Below, in pieces: positions 8,297 to 15,021 of a DNA stretch of 33,687 nt. The notes under the pieces are model-generated. The model worked only from the letters and a program-made list of their open reading frames with translations. It searched no databases and had not been told where the DNA came from. Each line of letters opens with the position of its first letter. Positions within the stretch are counted from its first letter, which is position 1. Made by a program: the position numbers and the translations under genes. This DNA comes from a virus, in IMG/VR virus record IMGVR_UViG_3300032291_001779, positions 1 to 33,687 of that record; one strand, written 5' to 3'.

Positions 8297-8301
8297 TCGC
8301 C

Positions 8302-8523
8302 ATGCGACTCGGCATTCTCATCGCTGACGGCAAGGTCGTCCTTGGACCCGCTCAGGCCTCAAAGGTCGAAGCTGAGTTTAAGGCGGCCGTGCTGTCGGGC
8401 GCAAACGGTGCTGGCGTCATCGAGCTTTGGTCCGAGGACCGAGGCCGCGAGAAGCGCCACAAGTTCCCGCAGGGGGCCGCGCCGGTCCCTGTGTCTGTGG
8501 CTGACAAGCCGCGGAAGAAATAA
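8302..8523 (+). CDS. Small hypothetical head-region protein
   Basis: ATG 8302, six bases after the capsid stop, gives 73 residues. The open frame extends upstream only as an out-of-frame shadow of the capsid gene. The product starts with a beta-like MRLGILIADGKVVLG and has a basic C-terminus (VSVADKPRKK). I do not recognise a family. Its position between the major capsid and the connector proteins suggests a small head or neck component, or a decoration protein. That is inference from order only. Confidence 0.7.
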   Translation: MRLGILIADGKVVLGPAQASKVEAEFKAAVLSGANGAGVIELWSEDRGREKRHKFPQGAAPVPVSVADKPRKK

Positions 8524-8538
8524 TACCGAGCCAAACCC

Positions 8539-8847
8539 ATGAACGCGGCCGACACGGCACTTGCGACCGGATTCACCACCTTGCTGGCAACGGCAGGGGA
8601 CACGGTGACTTTCCGGGGTGCTTCCGTGTCGGCCGTGGTCAACTGGGTGCCGTTCGACGAAAAGCCGTTTCCTGACAGCCCGGACTTTGACCGCGAGTCC
8701 ACCTCCCGAGTTGAGTTCGTGGACGGTGCCGTGAGTCCCTCGCCCCGAGTCGGGGAGATCATCACCCAAGGCACCAAATACCACCGCATCCAGTCGGTCC
8801 GGTTCAACGGGCTCGCGTGGCTGATGGACTGTGAGGTGACGACGTGA
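8539..8847 (+). CDS. Head-tail connector protein (gpFII-position)
   Basis: A 102-residue, mostly beta protein with TVTFRGASVSAVV near residues 20-32 and a C-terminal KYHRIQSVRFNGLAWLMDC. Small beta-barrel proteins of this size following the coat gene are usually head-tail joining proteins such as lambda gpFII, which close the neck and contact the tail. The start is ATG 8539, preceded by aaaccc and no Shine-Dalgarno-like purines. The stop overlaps the GTG of the next gene. Family assignment is by size, fold impression and position. Confidence 0.65.
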   Translation: MNAADTALATGFTTLLATAGDTVTFRGASVSAVVNWVPFDEKPFPDSPDFDRESTSRVEFVDGAVSPSPRVGEIITQGTKYHRIQSVRFNGLAWLMDCEVTT

Positions 8848-9551
8848 CTCTGACCTTCCAGACCAACCTCGACGAGTTCAACAGCGCCTTGACCCGCTAC
8901 GCCGCGCTGTCGAGCAAAGGGGCGGCCGAGGCCGTCGCCAAAAAGGGAGCCGACTTCGGGTTCCGCCTTTCCCGCAAACTGCTGACCCTCGCACCGGACA
9001 AAGGGTCCGTCCGCGAGAACCGCCTAGCCGCGTTGGCTTCGGGTGGAGGCCTTAAGATCCGCGACAAGATCCGCCAACGGGTCTACGCCAAACTGGGCGT
9101 CTCCCAGACCGTCGCCGGTCGCAAGCTTCGCATGGGCGGCAAAAAGCTTTCCGCGTCCAAGCTTGTCGGTGGAAAGCGCCTGAATCTGCAAGCGCTCCTC
9201 GTCCGCGCTGAACTCAACGCCCGTGAAAGCGGCCGCGGGTTCTCCGCGTTTTCTGCCCGGTACAAGTCCCTTTCGCAGCAACTGGCCGCTGATCGTTTCG
9301 GTGAGCAGCGCCGGAAGATCATCGACCGCTACAGCCGGTTCCTGTCCGAGGTCGGTTTTAAGCGGGACCGTGATTCGTCCAACCTGACGTTCCGATGGGG
9401 CGGCAACGAGTCATCCGGCAAGATGGCTGTGGCGCTCCAGAAGCCGCGCCAACAGGCCGCCATCGCTGACGCGCTCGACGAAGCCCGCGCCGACATGATG
9501 GACTACATCATCCGCAAACAGACCCAAGCCGCCCGGACGATGGCAATCTGA
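8844..9551 (+). CDS. Minor tail / neck protein (gpZ or HK97 gp10-like)
   Basis: A 235-residue basic protein starting at GTG 8844, which overlaps the upstream stop. It opens with TLTFQTNLDEFNSALTRYAAL, the pattern (short strand, then an amphipathic helix) of HK97 gp10/lambda gpZ-type proteins that sit at the head-tail interface. It continues with many Lys/Arg residues and helical stretches, including YKSLSQQLAADRFGEQRRK. Such proteins help finish the tail so that it can join a filled head. The order connector - this gene - terminator-like protein - tail tube matches lambda (FII-Z-U-V). Confidence 0.7.
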   Translation: MTLTFQTNLDEFNSALTRYAALSSKGAAEAVAKKGADFGFRLSRKLLTLAPDKGSVRENRLAALASGGGLKIRDKIRQRVYAKLGVSQTVAGRKLRMGGKKLSASKLVGGKRLNLQALLVRAELNARESGRGFSAFSARYKSLSQQLAADRFGEQRRKIIDRYSRFLSEVGFKRDRDSSNLTFRWGGNESSGKMAVALQKPRQQAAIADALDEARADMMDYIIRKQTQAARTMAI

Positions 9552-9554
9552 CCC

Positions 9555-10007
9555 ATGCTTTCCCTCGCTTCCATGCAATCGACGGTGGCCGCGGCAATCA
9601 CTGCCAACGCCTTTTTCTCGGCGAGCCCGGCCGTGTCCTGCATTGCTGACGACGGTCTTCAGGACTCAGCCATCGAAACCCAGCTTCGGTCGGTCGGGTG
9701 CGTGGTGGTCGTTCCTCCGATCCTCCGGGCAATGCGTCGGGACCTCGGTGCCGGGAAGTTGCTTCTGGACGCCGAGATCGTTGTCCGGGTGTTGGTCAAC
9801 CCGCACGTCAACGCATCGGTCGGAGGGGCCAACCGCAACGTCTATTCTGCCGTGGCCGCCGCCACTCAGGCCGTCTTGTCGTGGGTGCCCGCAACCGCCG
9901 GGGACCGCCGCTTCGAGACCTCCGAGGACTTCATCCAGATCGCAGTCAACGACACTGGCCTCCTCGGCTACCATCTGCTTTTCACCAAACTCTCAACCCT
10001 GAACTGA
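9555..10007 (+). CDS. Tail terminator-like protein (gpU position)
   Basis: A 150-residue alpha/beta protein starting three bases after the previous stop. It has alternating strands (CVVVVPPIL, LLLDAEIVVRVLVNP) and an amphipathic helix in the YSAVAAATQAVLSW region, a layout resembling tail terminator proteins that form a hexameric ring and fix tail length. It lies directly before the tail tube gene, as gpU does in lambda. Sequence motifs alone do not prove the family. Confidence 0.65.
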   Translation: MLSLASMQSTVAAAITANAFFSASPAVSCIADDGLQDSAIETQLRSVGCVVVVPPILRAMRRDLGAGKLLLDAEIVVRVLVNPHVNASVGGANRNVYSAVAAATQAVLSWVPATAGDRRFETSEDFIQIAVNDTGLLGYHLLFTKLSTLN

Positions 10008-10020
10008 TCCCAACCAACCC

Positions 10021-10554
10021 ATGAACACCGCCCCAGTCATCCTCGGCAATCACGGCTTTTTCTTCCGCGATGGCGCGAGCTTCACCGTCCCGTCCGCCGG
10101 CACCGCGAGCCGGACCGCCAAGCCCGGAGCCGCTGACACCGGATGGATCGACCTCGGCATCTTGTCCGAGGCCACGATTCAGCACGAACGCGAGGAGCGC
10201 GACATCTTCGCCCCGACCCCAGGCGTGATGCGCTTGTACGACGTCATCGAGACCAAGCGCCAACTGTCCATCAACCTGACCGCGCAGGAACTCAGCCCGC
10301 TGGCGTTTGAGTTGATCTTCGGCACTCTCGCCCTGACCAGCGCCTCGACCCAATACAACCCGCTCGAAGGCGCGACCAAAAAGGGCTGGCTCAAGATGCA
10401 GCAATACAACCAGACCGACGCCATCGTCAACACGGTGGACGTCTACGTTCAGATCAAGGTCTCGGGTGAGATCACTTTCGGGGACAACGTGGTAACCGCC
10501 CAGTTCGAGGCCCGCGTTCTCCACTCGACGCTGAACACCGGTACCTTGGCCTAA
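10021..10554 (+). CDS. Major tail tube protein
   Basis: A 177-residue, beta-rich protein with no cysteines in its core. It begins with a short APVILGNHGFFFRDG region and contains WIDLGILSEATIQHE, a frequent pattern near the start of siphovirus tube proteins, then repeated strands such as TKRQLSINLTAQELSP and VDVYVQIKVSGEITFGD. Length and beta content fit tail tubes that polymerise into hexameric rings around the tape measure. The gene follows the terminator-like gene. The leader ends in accaaccc before the ATG with no Shine-Dalgarno, although this should be a highly expressed gene. Confidence 0.75.
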   Translation: MNTAPVILGNHGFFFRDGASFTVPSAGTASRTAKPGAADTGWIDLGILSEATIQHEREERDIFAPTPGVMRLYDVIETKRQLSINLTAQELSPLAFELIFGTLALTSASTQYNPLEGATKKGWLKMQQYNQTDAIVNTVDVYVQIKVSGEITFGDNVVTAQFEARVLHSTLNTGTLA

Positions 10555-10567
10555 CCCACCCACCGCA

Positions 10568-11737
10568 ATGCCAGCCGATCCAATCACGCCCGGCTTGGCC
10601 GCGGCATGGAACAATACCTCGCCGACGATCTACGGTGTTCCGTCAAGGTTCACCGCAGTCGTCCGGGCGCAGAGCAATCTTACCTTGGCGGCTGCCCTGT
10701 CCGGTACGCTGGACGGGGTTAGCTTGCAGGGCACCGCGGCCACGATTGCAAGTCGGGCCGTGTTGGTCACCGCCCAGTCAACGCCCGCGCAAAACGGCAT
10801 CTACGTCACCGCCTCAGGAGCCACCTCGGTAAATATCACGGCGTCGTTTGGTGGGGGCACTAAGGTCGTCACTCTATTGACGCCCGGCCGGCTTTATTAC
10901 TGGTTCCAGTTCAACGGATACAACGTCACCAACGGCACCGAAACGCTGACCGAAAGTGGCTACATCGCCGCGTCTCCGGCGGGCACGTTGACCTTTCAAG
11001 GGCCGGCATCTACTCCGCAGAGTGACACACTCAACGAGGCCATGCTGGCCCGCATGAGTTTATTCGACGCGCCAAACGAGTTCCCAGTGGAGCTTGTCGT
11101 CAACGTCACCGGGGGCACGTCAGCGAACACTTGGTGGCAACTCACCTCGACCGTGACCACGGTGGGATCGTCGCCCGTCACTTTCACCCAGATCACCGTG
11201 GGGAGCCTCGACATCGGCACCGAGGACAACGTCTTTGACAACACCCCGCCGGGAGCCGCCACGCCCAACAACGCGGCAGCATTCGACAACACCACGCCCA
11301 CCCCGGTGATGCCGAACTTGTCCCAGTCGTTCGTCAACGCCACGCCCGACGGCAAGACCCCGGGCACCGCGGCCGCGTTCGACAACACGCCAGCCACCGC
11401 GCTCGTCCTCCAGGGCGAAACCTCGCCGGTCGCCGGCATCACCACGCCCGCCAGCCCGACGGCCGTGGATCACACGTTTACGCTGGTGGCAGGGACCAAC
11501 TACCTCGTCCAAGTGGCTGCCCGCCTCGCCCCGGTCACCATCAACCTGCCAAACCCGGGAAGCCTCGCCCAACGCATCGAGATCGCAGACATCAGCGGCC
11601 AAGGGGCAACTCAGGCAATCACGGTCAACGGCGGGACAAGGGACATCGAGACCGCGGGCCAAACGTCCTACATCATCAACCGCAACGACGCGGTGCTGGC
11701 TCTCAGTTACACCGGAACCAAGTGGAAAATCCTTTGA
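10568..11737 (+). CDS. Virion fibre or decoration protein with 16-residue repeats
   Basis: A 389-residue protein, Thr/Ser/Ala/Asn-rich and low in charged residues, typical of exposed virion proteins. Residues about 30-110 form a domain with NLTLAAALSGTLDGVSL and the phrase STPAQNGIYVTASG, seen in many phage fibres. Residues about 222-284 contain four 16-residue units beginning (V/A/S)F(D/V)N. The last 100 residues are again beta-rich and end in DAVLALSYTGTKWKIL, a common C-terminal strand of phage tail or decoration proteins. It opens a block of fibre-like genes lying between the tail tube and the chaperone genes. It has no enzyme motif. Whether it sits on tail, capsid or baseplate cannot be told. 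Confidence 0.65.
   Translation: MPADPITPGLAAAWNNTSPTIYGVPSRFTAVVRAQSNLTLAAALSGTLDGVSLQGTAATIASRAVLVTAQSTPAQNGIYVTASGATSVNITASFGGGTKVVTLLTPGRLYYWFQFNGYNVTNGTETLTESGYIAASPAGTLTFQGPASTPQSDTLNEAMLARMSLFDAPNEFPVELVVNVTGGTSANTWWQLTSTVTTVGSSPVTFTQITVGSLDIGTEDNVFDNTPPGAATPNNAAAFDNTTPTPVMPNLSQSFVNATPDGKTPGTAAAFDNTPATALVLQGETSPVAGITTPASPTAVDHTFTLVAGTNYLVQVAARLAPVTINLPNPGSLAQRIEIADISGQGATQAITVNGGTRDIETAGQTSYIINRNDAVLALSYTGTKWKIL
11231..11419 (+). repeat. Four tandem 16-residue protein repeats
   Basis: Units at 11231-11278, 11279-11326, 11327-11374 and 11375-11419 (the last is one codon shorter). Each starts with a small residue or Val, then Phe, Asp/Val, Asn, Thr/Ala, and is Pro/Thr/Ala-rich afterwards (VFDNTPPGAATPNNAA and AFDNTTPTPVMPNLSQ are the first two). 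The DNA copies are less alike than the protein copies, so the repeat is old or selected at protein level. It may form a flexible stalk or a repeated ligand-contact strand. Confidence 0.75.
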
Positions 11738-11741
11738 TCCC

Positions 11742-12026
11742 ATGATCACCAAAATTGCCGTGGCAACGACCGCCACCCTCGTCGATGCAGCCACCGAAAG
11801 GCAGTGGCTGATGATTCAAAACCAGTCGGACACCCCGATCTTCCTCTCGTTCGATGGCACCGCCGCGGTGACCACCGACGCCGGAGCCAGCCCGGGCATC
11901 CGCCTCGCCCCGTGGGACACGATCATGTCCACGGACATTTCAGGCCGGTTCACCGGCAACAACTACGCGATCTACGCCATCCATGGCGGGACCGGAACCA
12001 AAAACCTTGTAATTCAGGAGGCCTAA
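11742..12026 (+). CDS. Small beta-rich virion-associated protein
   Basis: A 94-residue protein that looks like a single beta-sandwich: TKIAVATTATLVDAATERQW, LMIQNQSDTPIFLSFDG, then YAIYAIHGGTGTKNLVIQEA. Proteins of this pattern (treatment of asymmetrical Asn/Gln-rich strands with a QNQSD turn and an APWDT loop) are frequent accessory structural proteins encoded beside tail fibres. Function is not established. It is four bases downstream of the repeat protein, and its last codons carry the AGGAGG that can serve the next gene. Confidence 0.6.
   Translation: MITKIAVATTATLVDAATERQWLMIQNQSDTPIFLSFDGTAAVTTDAGASPGIRLAPWDTIMSTDISGRFTGNNYAIYAIHGGTGTKNLVIQEA
12017..12022 (+). promoter_or_regulatory. 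Shine-Dalgarno AGGAGG for the fibre gene at 12030
   Basis: A perfect AGGAGG core lies inside the end of the previous gene, about seven bases before the ATG at 12030. It stands out because most neighbouring late genes have no purine-rich site. This suggests the fibre gene arrived with its own translation signal. Confidence 0.6.
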
Positions 12027-12029
12027 AAC

Positions 12030-13061
12030 ATGAGTTGGAACATTCAAAAACCAGGGGACTACATCAACGGACCGCTGACGGTGGTTGGTGCAGTTACGTT
12101 GAACAGTACTCTGACCGTTTCTGGCGTTTCGGTTTTCAATAATAACGTCGGAATTGGAATTGCCACGCCCAATGTAAACGCCAATCGCTCGACGTTAACC
12201 TTACAAGGTGCGTGGGGTGGTCAGTTGGACATCAATGTCGGCGCAACCAATCACGCACAGTTCGGAAGCGACAACTTTAATACCGGCATATCGTGCCGGA
12301 TTCAAAGTGCCGACGGAATCATATTTAGAACGAATGGCGGAGCAACCGAAGGAGGAAGGTTTACTACAACTGGCCAATTCGGAATTGGCGCAACTGCTTG
12401 GGGTGGTTTGCGTTTTGCTATTGGCAACACAAGCGACACCGGAGCCGCTACAAACGGGTTTGCTATATACTCAAACCGAGCGGCTCTTACTTTGTTCTGC
12501 AATGGTGCAACCGATGCCGCTGGAAGCACCTTGAATTACAGCTGGGCAAATGGTGGACAAGGCCCGTTCATCATCGCCAACGCTAGTGGAGAAGCTGCTC
12601 GTTTTAATTCGACGGGAACTTTTATTCTTAGCGGTGGAAATGCCGCAGCAAACGGACGCGGCGTCGCGTTCCCGGCCGCCCAGTCGGCTTCCACCGACGC
12701 CAACACGCTCGACGATTACGAGGAGGGGACTTGGACTCCAGTGGTTGCAGCAAGTTCTGGCACGGCAACGACAGTCACTATCGGGATTGCGAAATACACT
12801 AAAATCGGACGACAGGTAACTTGCTCGTTTGATTTTACGGTTGTTGACAAGGGAACTGCCAGTGGAAGCTTCATTTTCAGCCTTCCGTTTACCTCAGACA
12901 ACATTTTCAACTGCGGAGCATTCCGAGAAAATGGTTCTGTCGGAAACATGGGGCAGGTTTTCCGAAACTCAGCAAGTGATGTAGCCATGTTTTTGTACCA
13001 TAACATCACTGTTTGGGTAAATGGATACAGAATGCTGGGAACTTACACCTACTGCGTCTAA
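12030..13061 (+). CDS. Receptor-binding tail fibre candidate
   Basis: A 343-residue protein built of short beta strands rich in Gly, Asn, Thr and Ala. It opens with the MSWNIQKPGDYINGPLTVVGAVTL pattern in which each TL/TV pair starts a rung, continues with many NVGIG and GGRFTTTGQFGIG-type rungs, and has the LDDYEEGTWTPVV phrase at about residues 228-240 followed by a beta domain (IAKYTKIGRQVTCSFDF). The EEGTWTP segment is common near the C-terminus of fibre proteins from many environmental phages. Base composition is much lower in GC (about 43-48% in sampled lines) than its neighbours, and it has its own AGGAGG, both signs of module exchange. No chaperone or depolymerase motif is seen. Confidence 0.75.
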   Translation: MSWNIQKPGDYINGPLTVVGAVTLNSTLTVSGVSVFNNNVGIGIATPNVNANRSTLTLQGAWGGQLDINVGATNHAQFGSDNFNTGISCRIQSADGIIFRTNGGATEGGRFTTTGQFGIGATAWGGLRFAIGNTSDTGAATNGFAIYSNRAALTLFCNGATDAAGSTLNYSWANGGQGPFIIANASGEAARFNSTGTFILSGGNAAANGRGVAFPAAQSASTDANTLDDYEEGTWTPVVAASSGTATTVTIGIAKYTKIGRQVTCSFDFTVVDKGTASGSFIFSLPFTSDNIFNCGAFRENGSVGNMGQVFRNSASDVAMFLYHNITVWVNGYRMLGTYTYCV

Positions 13062-13065
13062 TAAT

Positions 13066-13326
13066 ATGCAACTCACTGAACGCTCTGTCGTCTCGCTTGT
13101 CGAGGTCACGCCAAACGGAACGGTCCAAGTCAGACTTTCCAACCAGATCGTGGATGGAGAGACGGTCAAAGCCGAGTCGTATCATCGTTATCTATTGCCT
13201 CCCGGCTCCGATCTCACCGGAGAGCCGGACAAGGTGGTCGCCATTGCCACCGCCGTCTGGACGCCCGAGGTGATTGCCGCCTACGAGGCACAGATCGCAG
13301 CCAACCAAAACCCCATCGGAGCCTGA
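13066..13326 (+). CDS. Small protein, first of a tandem paralogous pair
   Basis: ATG 13066 (five bases after the fibre stop) gives 86 residues. It has an N-terminal beta sheet-like part (SVVSLVEVTPNGTVQVRLSN), a short DGETVKAESYHRYLLPPGSDLTGEP region, and a C-terminal helix VVAIATAVWTPEVIAAYEA. The next gene repeats this layout, including a nearly identical WTPEVIAAY helix start. Small proteins of this type follow tail fibre genes in many phages and may be fibre-assembly helpers. No function is proven. Confidence 0.75.
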   Translation: MQLTERSVVSLVEVTPNGTVQVRLSNQIVDGETVKAESYHRYLLPPGSDLTGEPDKVVAIATAVWTPEVIAAYEAQIAANQNPIGA

Positions 13327-13329
13327 CCC

Positions 13330-13671
13330 ATGATCGAAACTAAGACCCTCTGTGCCGTCACCGTGCGACCCGATTGCAGCCTCCTAGTTCAAGAGACCAT
13401 CGCGTACTTCAAGGACGGAGTGCAGGTCTCCGTTGAGCCGGTGGGAACCTACGACCTTGCCCCGGGTGATTCGCTCGAAGGCAAACCGGCTGATGCTGTC
13501 CGAATTGCAAACGCGCTTTGGACTCCCGAGGTCATTGCAGCCTACGCCGCCGCGCATCCGATCCCAGAGCCCGAGGTCATCGTCGTCGATGAGCCTGTCG
13601 TTGATGCTTCGGTCTCGACAGAGTCAACCTCGGAGGTTGAAATCGTCACGGAGACTTCCTCCGAAAACTGA
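13330..13671 (+). CDS. Small protein, second of the tandem pair, with acidic tail
   Basis: A 113-residue protein homologous to the preceding one: VTVRPDCSLLVQETIAYFKDG, then GTYDLAPGDSLEGKPADAV and ALWTPEVIAAYAA. It differs by a 35-residue Glu/Val/Ser-rich C-terminal extension (residues about 79-113), likely disordered. The ATG is three bases after the upstream stop with the gaccc context. The duplicated arrangement next to the fibre suggests both act with it. I cannot tell whether they are virion parts or chaperones. Confidence 0.75.
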   Translation: MIETKTLCAVTVRPDCSLLVQETIAYFKDGVQVSVEPVGTYDLAPGDSLEGKPADAVRIANALWTPEVIAAYAAAHPIPEPEVIVVDEPVVDASVSTESTSEVEIVTETSSEN

Positions 13672-13672
13672 C

Positions 13673-13927
13673 ATGGAAAACGCCCCTGCACTCACCCCGA
13701 AACCCGCCGCCGTCAAAATCTTCGTTCTGAAGTTCACCGAGGCCGAGGCCCAAAAGGCTTTGGACATCTTCGAGTGGGCTACCAGAAACGGCGGTTTGCC
13801 GCTCGCCAAGGAGGTTCTGCCTCTGGCCGAGAAGTTCATGCAAGCCGCTGTCAAAGCGAAGGAAGCCGAGGAGGCTGCGAAGGCTGACAAGGCTGCTGGA
13901 AAGACCGAGGAACCCGTCAAAAATTGA
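13673..13927 (+). CDS. Small helical hypothetical protein
   Basis: ATG 13673 gives 84 residues; the frame is open upstream only as a shadow. A compact N-terminal region (VKIFVLKFTEAEAQKALDIFEW) is followed by a long, charged helix (KFMQAAVKAKEAEEAAKADKAAGKTEEPVKN). No membrane segment and no known family. The location between fibre accessory genes and the lysis cluster gives no clear role. Confidence 0.65.
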   Translation: MENAPALTPKPAAVKIFVLKFTEAEAQKALDIFEWATRNGGLPLAKEVLPLAEKFMQAAVKAKEAEEAAKADKAAGKTEEPVKN

Positions 13928-13933
13928 GCTGCG

Positions 13934-14110
13934 ATGACGACGAACCACCACGAAATCCGAGACGGTTCCATCGGTATTGGGTCCGGGCTGATGTCTGCGA
14001 TCATGGGGTGGCTCAAGCCATTGGGCGAGGTCGCCTCGTCCGTTGGTTCCATCGTGACGTGCATCATCGCTTGCGTGATGCTCTACAGACTGCTGCGAAA
14101 GAAAGACTGA
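13934..14110 (+). CDS. Holin-like single-span membrane protein
   Basis: A 58-residue protein from ATG 13934. A polar N-terminus (MTTNHHEIRDGS) precedes an amphipathic stretch (GLMSAIMGWLKPLGEVASSV) and one clear hydrophobic span (VGSIVTCIIACVMLYRLL, about residues 37-54). It ends in a basic RKKD. Small proteins of this plan beside spanin-like genes often act as holins or anti-holins that set the time of lysis by forming lesions in the inner membrane. The neighbour has two hydrophobic stretches, so the pair could be holin and modulator. The role is inferred from topology and place. Confidence 0.6.
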   Translation: MTTNHHEIRDGSIGIGSGLMSAIMGWLKPLGEVASSVGSIVTCIIACVMLYRLLRKKD

Positions 14111-14113
14111 CCC

Positions 14114-14326
14114 ATGAACATGAAAACCACCCTGGCCGGAATCGGCTCTATCATGGCCGCTGTCGGATTCGCCCTAAAGGCGATCTTCGATGGCAACCCT
14201 ACAACCAACGTGGACATTGGCGCGACCATCGCCGCGGTGACCGCCGGCATCGGCCTCATCGCTGCCAAGGACGCTAAGCCTACCCAGGCGGCCAAACTGC
14301 CCGAGCCTACCGAACCCAAGGCGTGA
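14114..14326 (+). CDS. Holin-like two-span membrane protein
   Basis: A 70-residue protein with two hydrophobic helices, GIGSIMAAVGFALKAIF (about 9-25) and IGATIAAVTAGIGLIAA (about 35-51), separated by a short polar NPTTN loop, and a Pro/Glu/Lys-rich tail. This fits a class II holin or a small inner-membrane lysis protein. It starts three bases after the previous gene (gaccc context) and overlaps the next gene by four bases (GTGA). The assignment is topological, and the family is unknown. Confidence 0.6.
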   Translation: MNMKTTLAGIGSIMAAVGFALKAIFDGNPTTNVDIGATIAAVTAGIGLIAAKDAKPTQAAKLPEPTEPKA

Positions 14327-14496
14327 ATTGGGTCGAACAGATCATCACCGCCCTAGTGAAGTTCCTCTACGGCCTGACCAAGGAAAACCCGACCGCCCGA
14401 AATGCTGAAACACCTCCAGAGGTTCGCCGCGGTTGGGATGCTTGGATTCGTGGCCGGTTGCGGGACAAGGGCGGTGATGATCGACCCCAGGGCTGA
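14323..14496 (+). CDS. Small protein hosting an embedded lipoprotein gene (possible inner-membrane spanin part)
   Basis: A 57-residue ORF from GTG 14323 (GTGA overlap with the holin-like gene). Its N-terminus WVEQIITALVKFLYGLTKEN is hydrophobic enough for an amphipathic or weak membrane helix, and the C-terminus is strongly charged (RRGWDAWIRGRLRDKGGDD). The following lipoprotein gene starts inside it at 14402 in another frame. This matches the overlapping arrangement of Rz/Rz1 spanin genes. However, it is far shorter than a normal i-spanin (about 150) and lacks a long periplasmic coiled coil, so the assignment is weak. It may only be a membrane-associated lysis accessory. Confidence 0.5.
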   Translation: MNWVEQIITALVKFLYGLTKENPTARNAETPPEVRRGWDAWIRGRLRDKGGDDRPQG

Positions 14497-14632
14497 CGTT
14501 GTCCGCCTTGGGCCGGGAGTGCGTGGGCCGGTTTACGTCTTCATTGACGGCCGGTGGACGCTGACCCGGAAAGTCACTTTGCCCGAAGGCTGGTATGCCG
14601 GCCCAGGGCCTCAACCCGAAAACAAACCCTGA
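14402..14632 (+). CDS. Lipoprotein, outer-membrane spanin (Rz1)-like
   Basis: A 76-residue protein with a lipoprotein signal: basic start (MLKHLQR), hydrophobic core (FAAVGMLGF) and lipobox VAGC with Cys 20. The mature part contains DPRADVVRLGPGVRGPVYVF and a WTLTRKVTLPEGWYAGPGP end. The VRL...LPEGWY pattern is familiar from small phage lysis lipoproteins. In Gram-negative hosts such proteins are anchored to the outer membrane and finish lysis by joining it to the inner membrane. The gene starts inside 14323-14496 in a different frame. A Gram-negative-type envelope is implied. Confidence 0.65.
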   Translation: MLKHLQRFAAVGMLGFVAGCGTRAVMIDPRADVVRLGPGVRGPVYVFIDGRWTLTRKVTLPEGWYAGPGPQPENKP

Positions 14633-14640
14633 AAGAACCC

Positions 14641-15021
14641 ATGACTGACAGCATGGCCACATTGATGGGCGGCAAACAGATTGTCGCCTACCACCTCGAC
14701 GGAACGCAGGAGATCGTGACCCTGCGGCAACTGCCCGTTCGAGCCCTGCCGCAATACCTCGCCACCATCGACGACGAGGCCGCCCGATTGGAACTGCTGG
14801 CCGACAAGCCGGCGGGGTGGGCGGACAAGATCAAGCCCGACTCGCACGTCGAGCTTCTGGAGGCCGGGGAGGGCCTCAATTCGGATTCTTTTTCCGCGTG
14901 GCTCCGTCGCAGAGTGCAGCGACAGGAGCAACTGGTTCCGGGATCAAGCGGAGAGCTGGGCAAGCAGTTGCTGTCAGCCTCGCCGACTGGGTCGCAGAGT
15001 GCGCGGTGCGCTGTGGTCTGA
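14641..15021 (+). CDS. Tail assembly chaperone (gpG-position)
   Basis: ATG 14641 (aaccc context) gives 126 residues. The first 100 include VTLRQLPVRALPQYLATIDDE and LLADKPAGWADKIKPDSHVE, and an AWLRRRVQRQEQL helix. The soluble, acidic, helical character and the place directly before the tape measure fit the lambda gpG-type chaperone that coats the tape measure before the tube assembles. A second frame (-1) stays open from before 14889 to 15218, giving the usual G/G-T arrangement. The role is inferred from order and frameshift geometry. Confidence 0.7.
   Translation: MTDSMATLMGGKQIVAYHLDGTQEIVTLRQLPVRALPQYLATIDDEAARLELLADKPAGWADKIKPDSHVELLEAGEGLNSDSFSAWLRRRVQRQEQLVPGSSGELGKQLLSASPTGSQSARCAVV
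14889..14893 (+). other. Candidate -1 ribosomal slip site (T5 run)
   Basis: Five Ts at 14889-14893 are read TCT TTT TCC in the chaperone frame. A tRNA on TTT (14890-14892) could slip back one base onto a second TTT. The run is the only obvious homopolymer in the overlap, but it is not a perfect XXXYYYZ heptamer, and the zero frame after it still looks like protein. The true site could lie further downstream. Confidence 0.35.
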
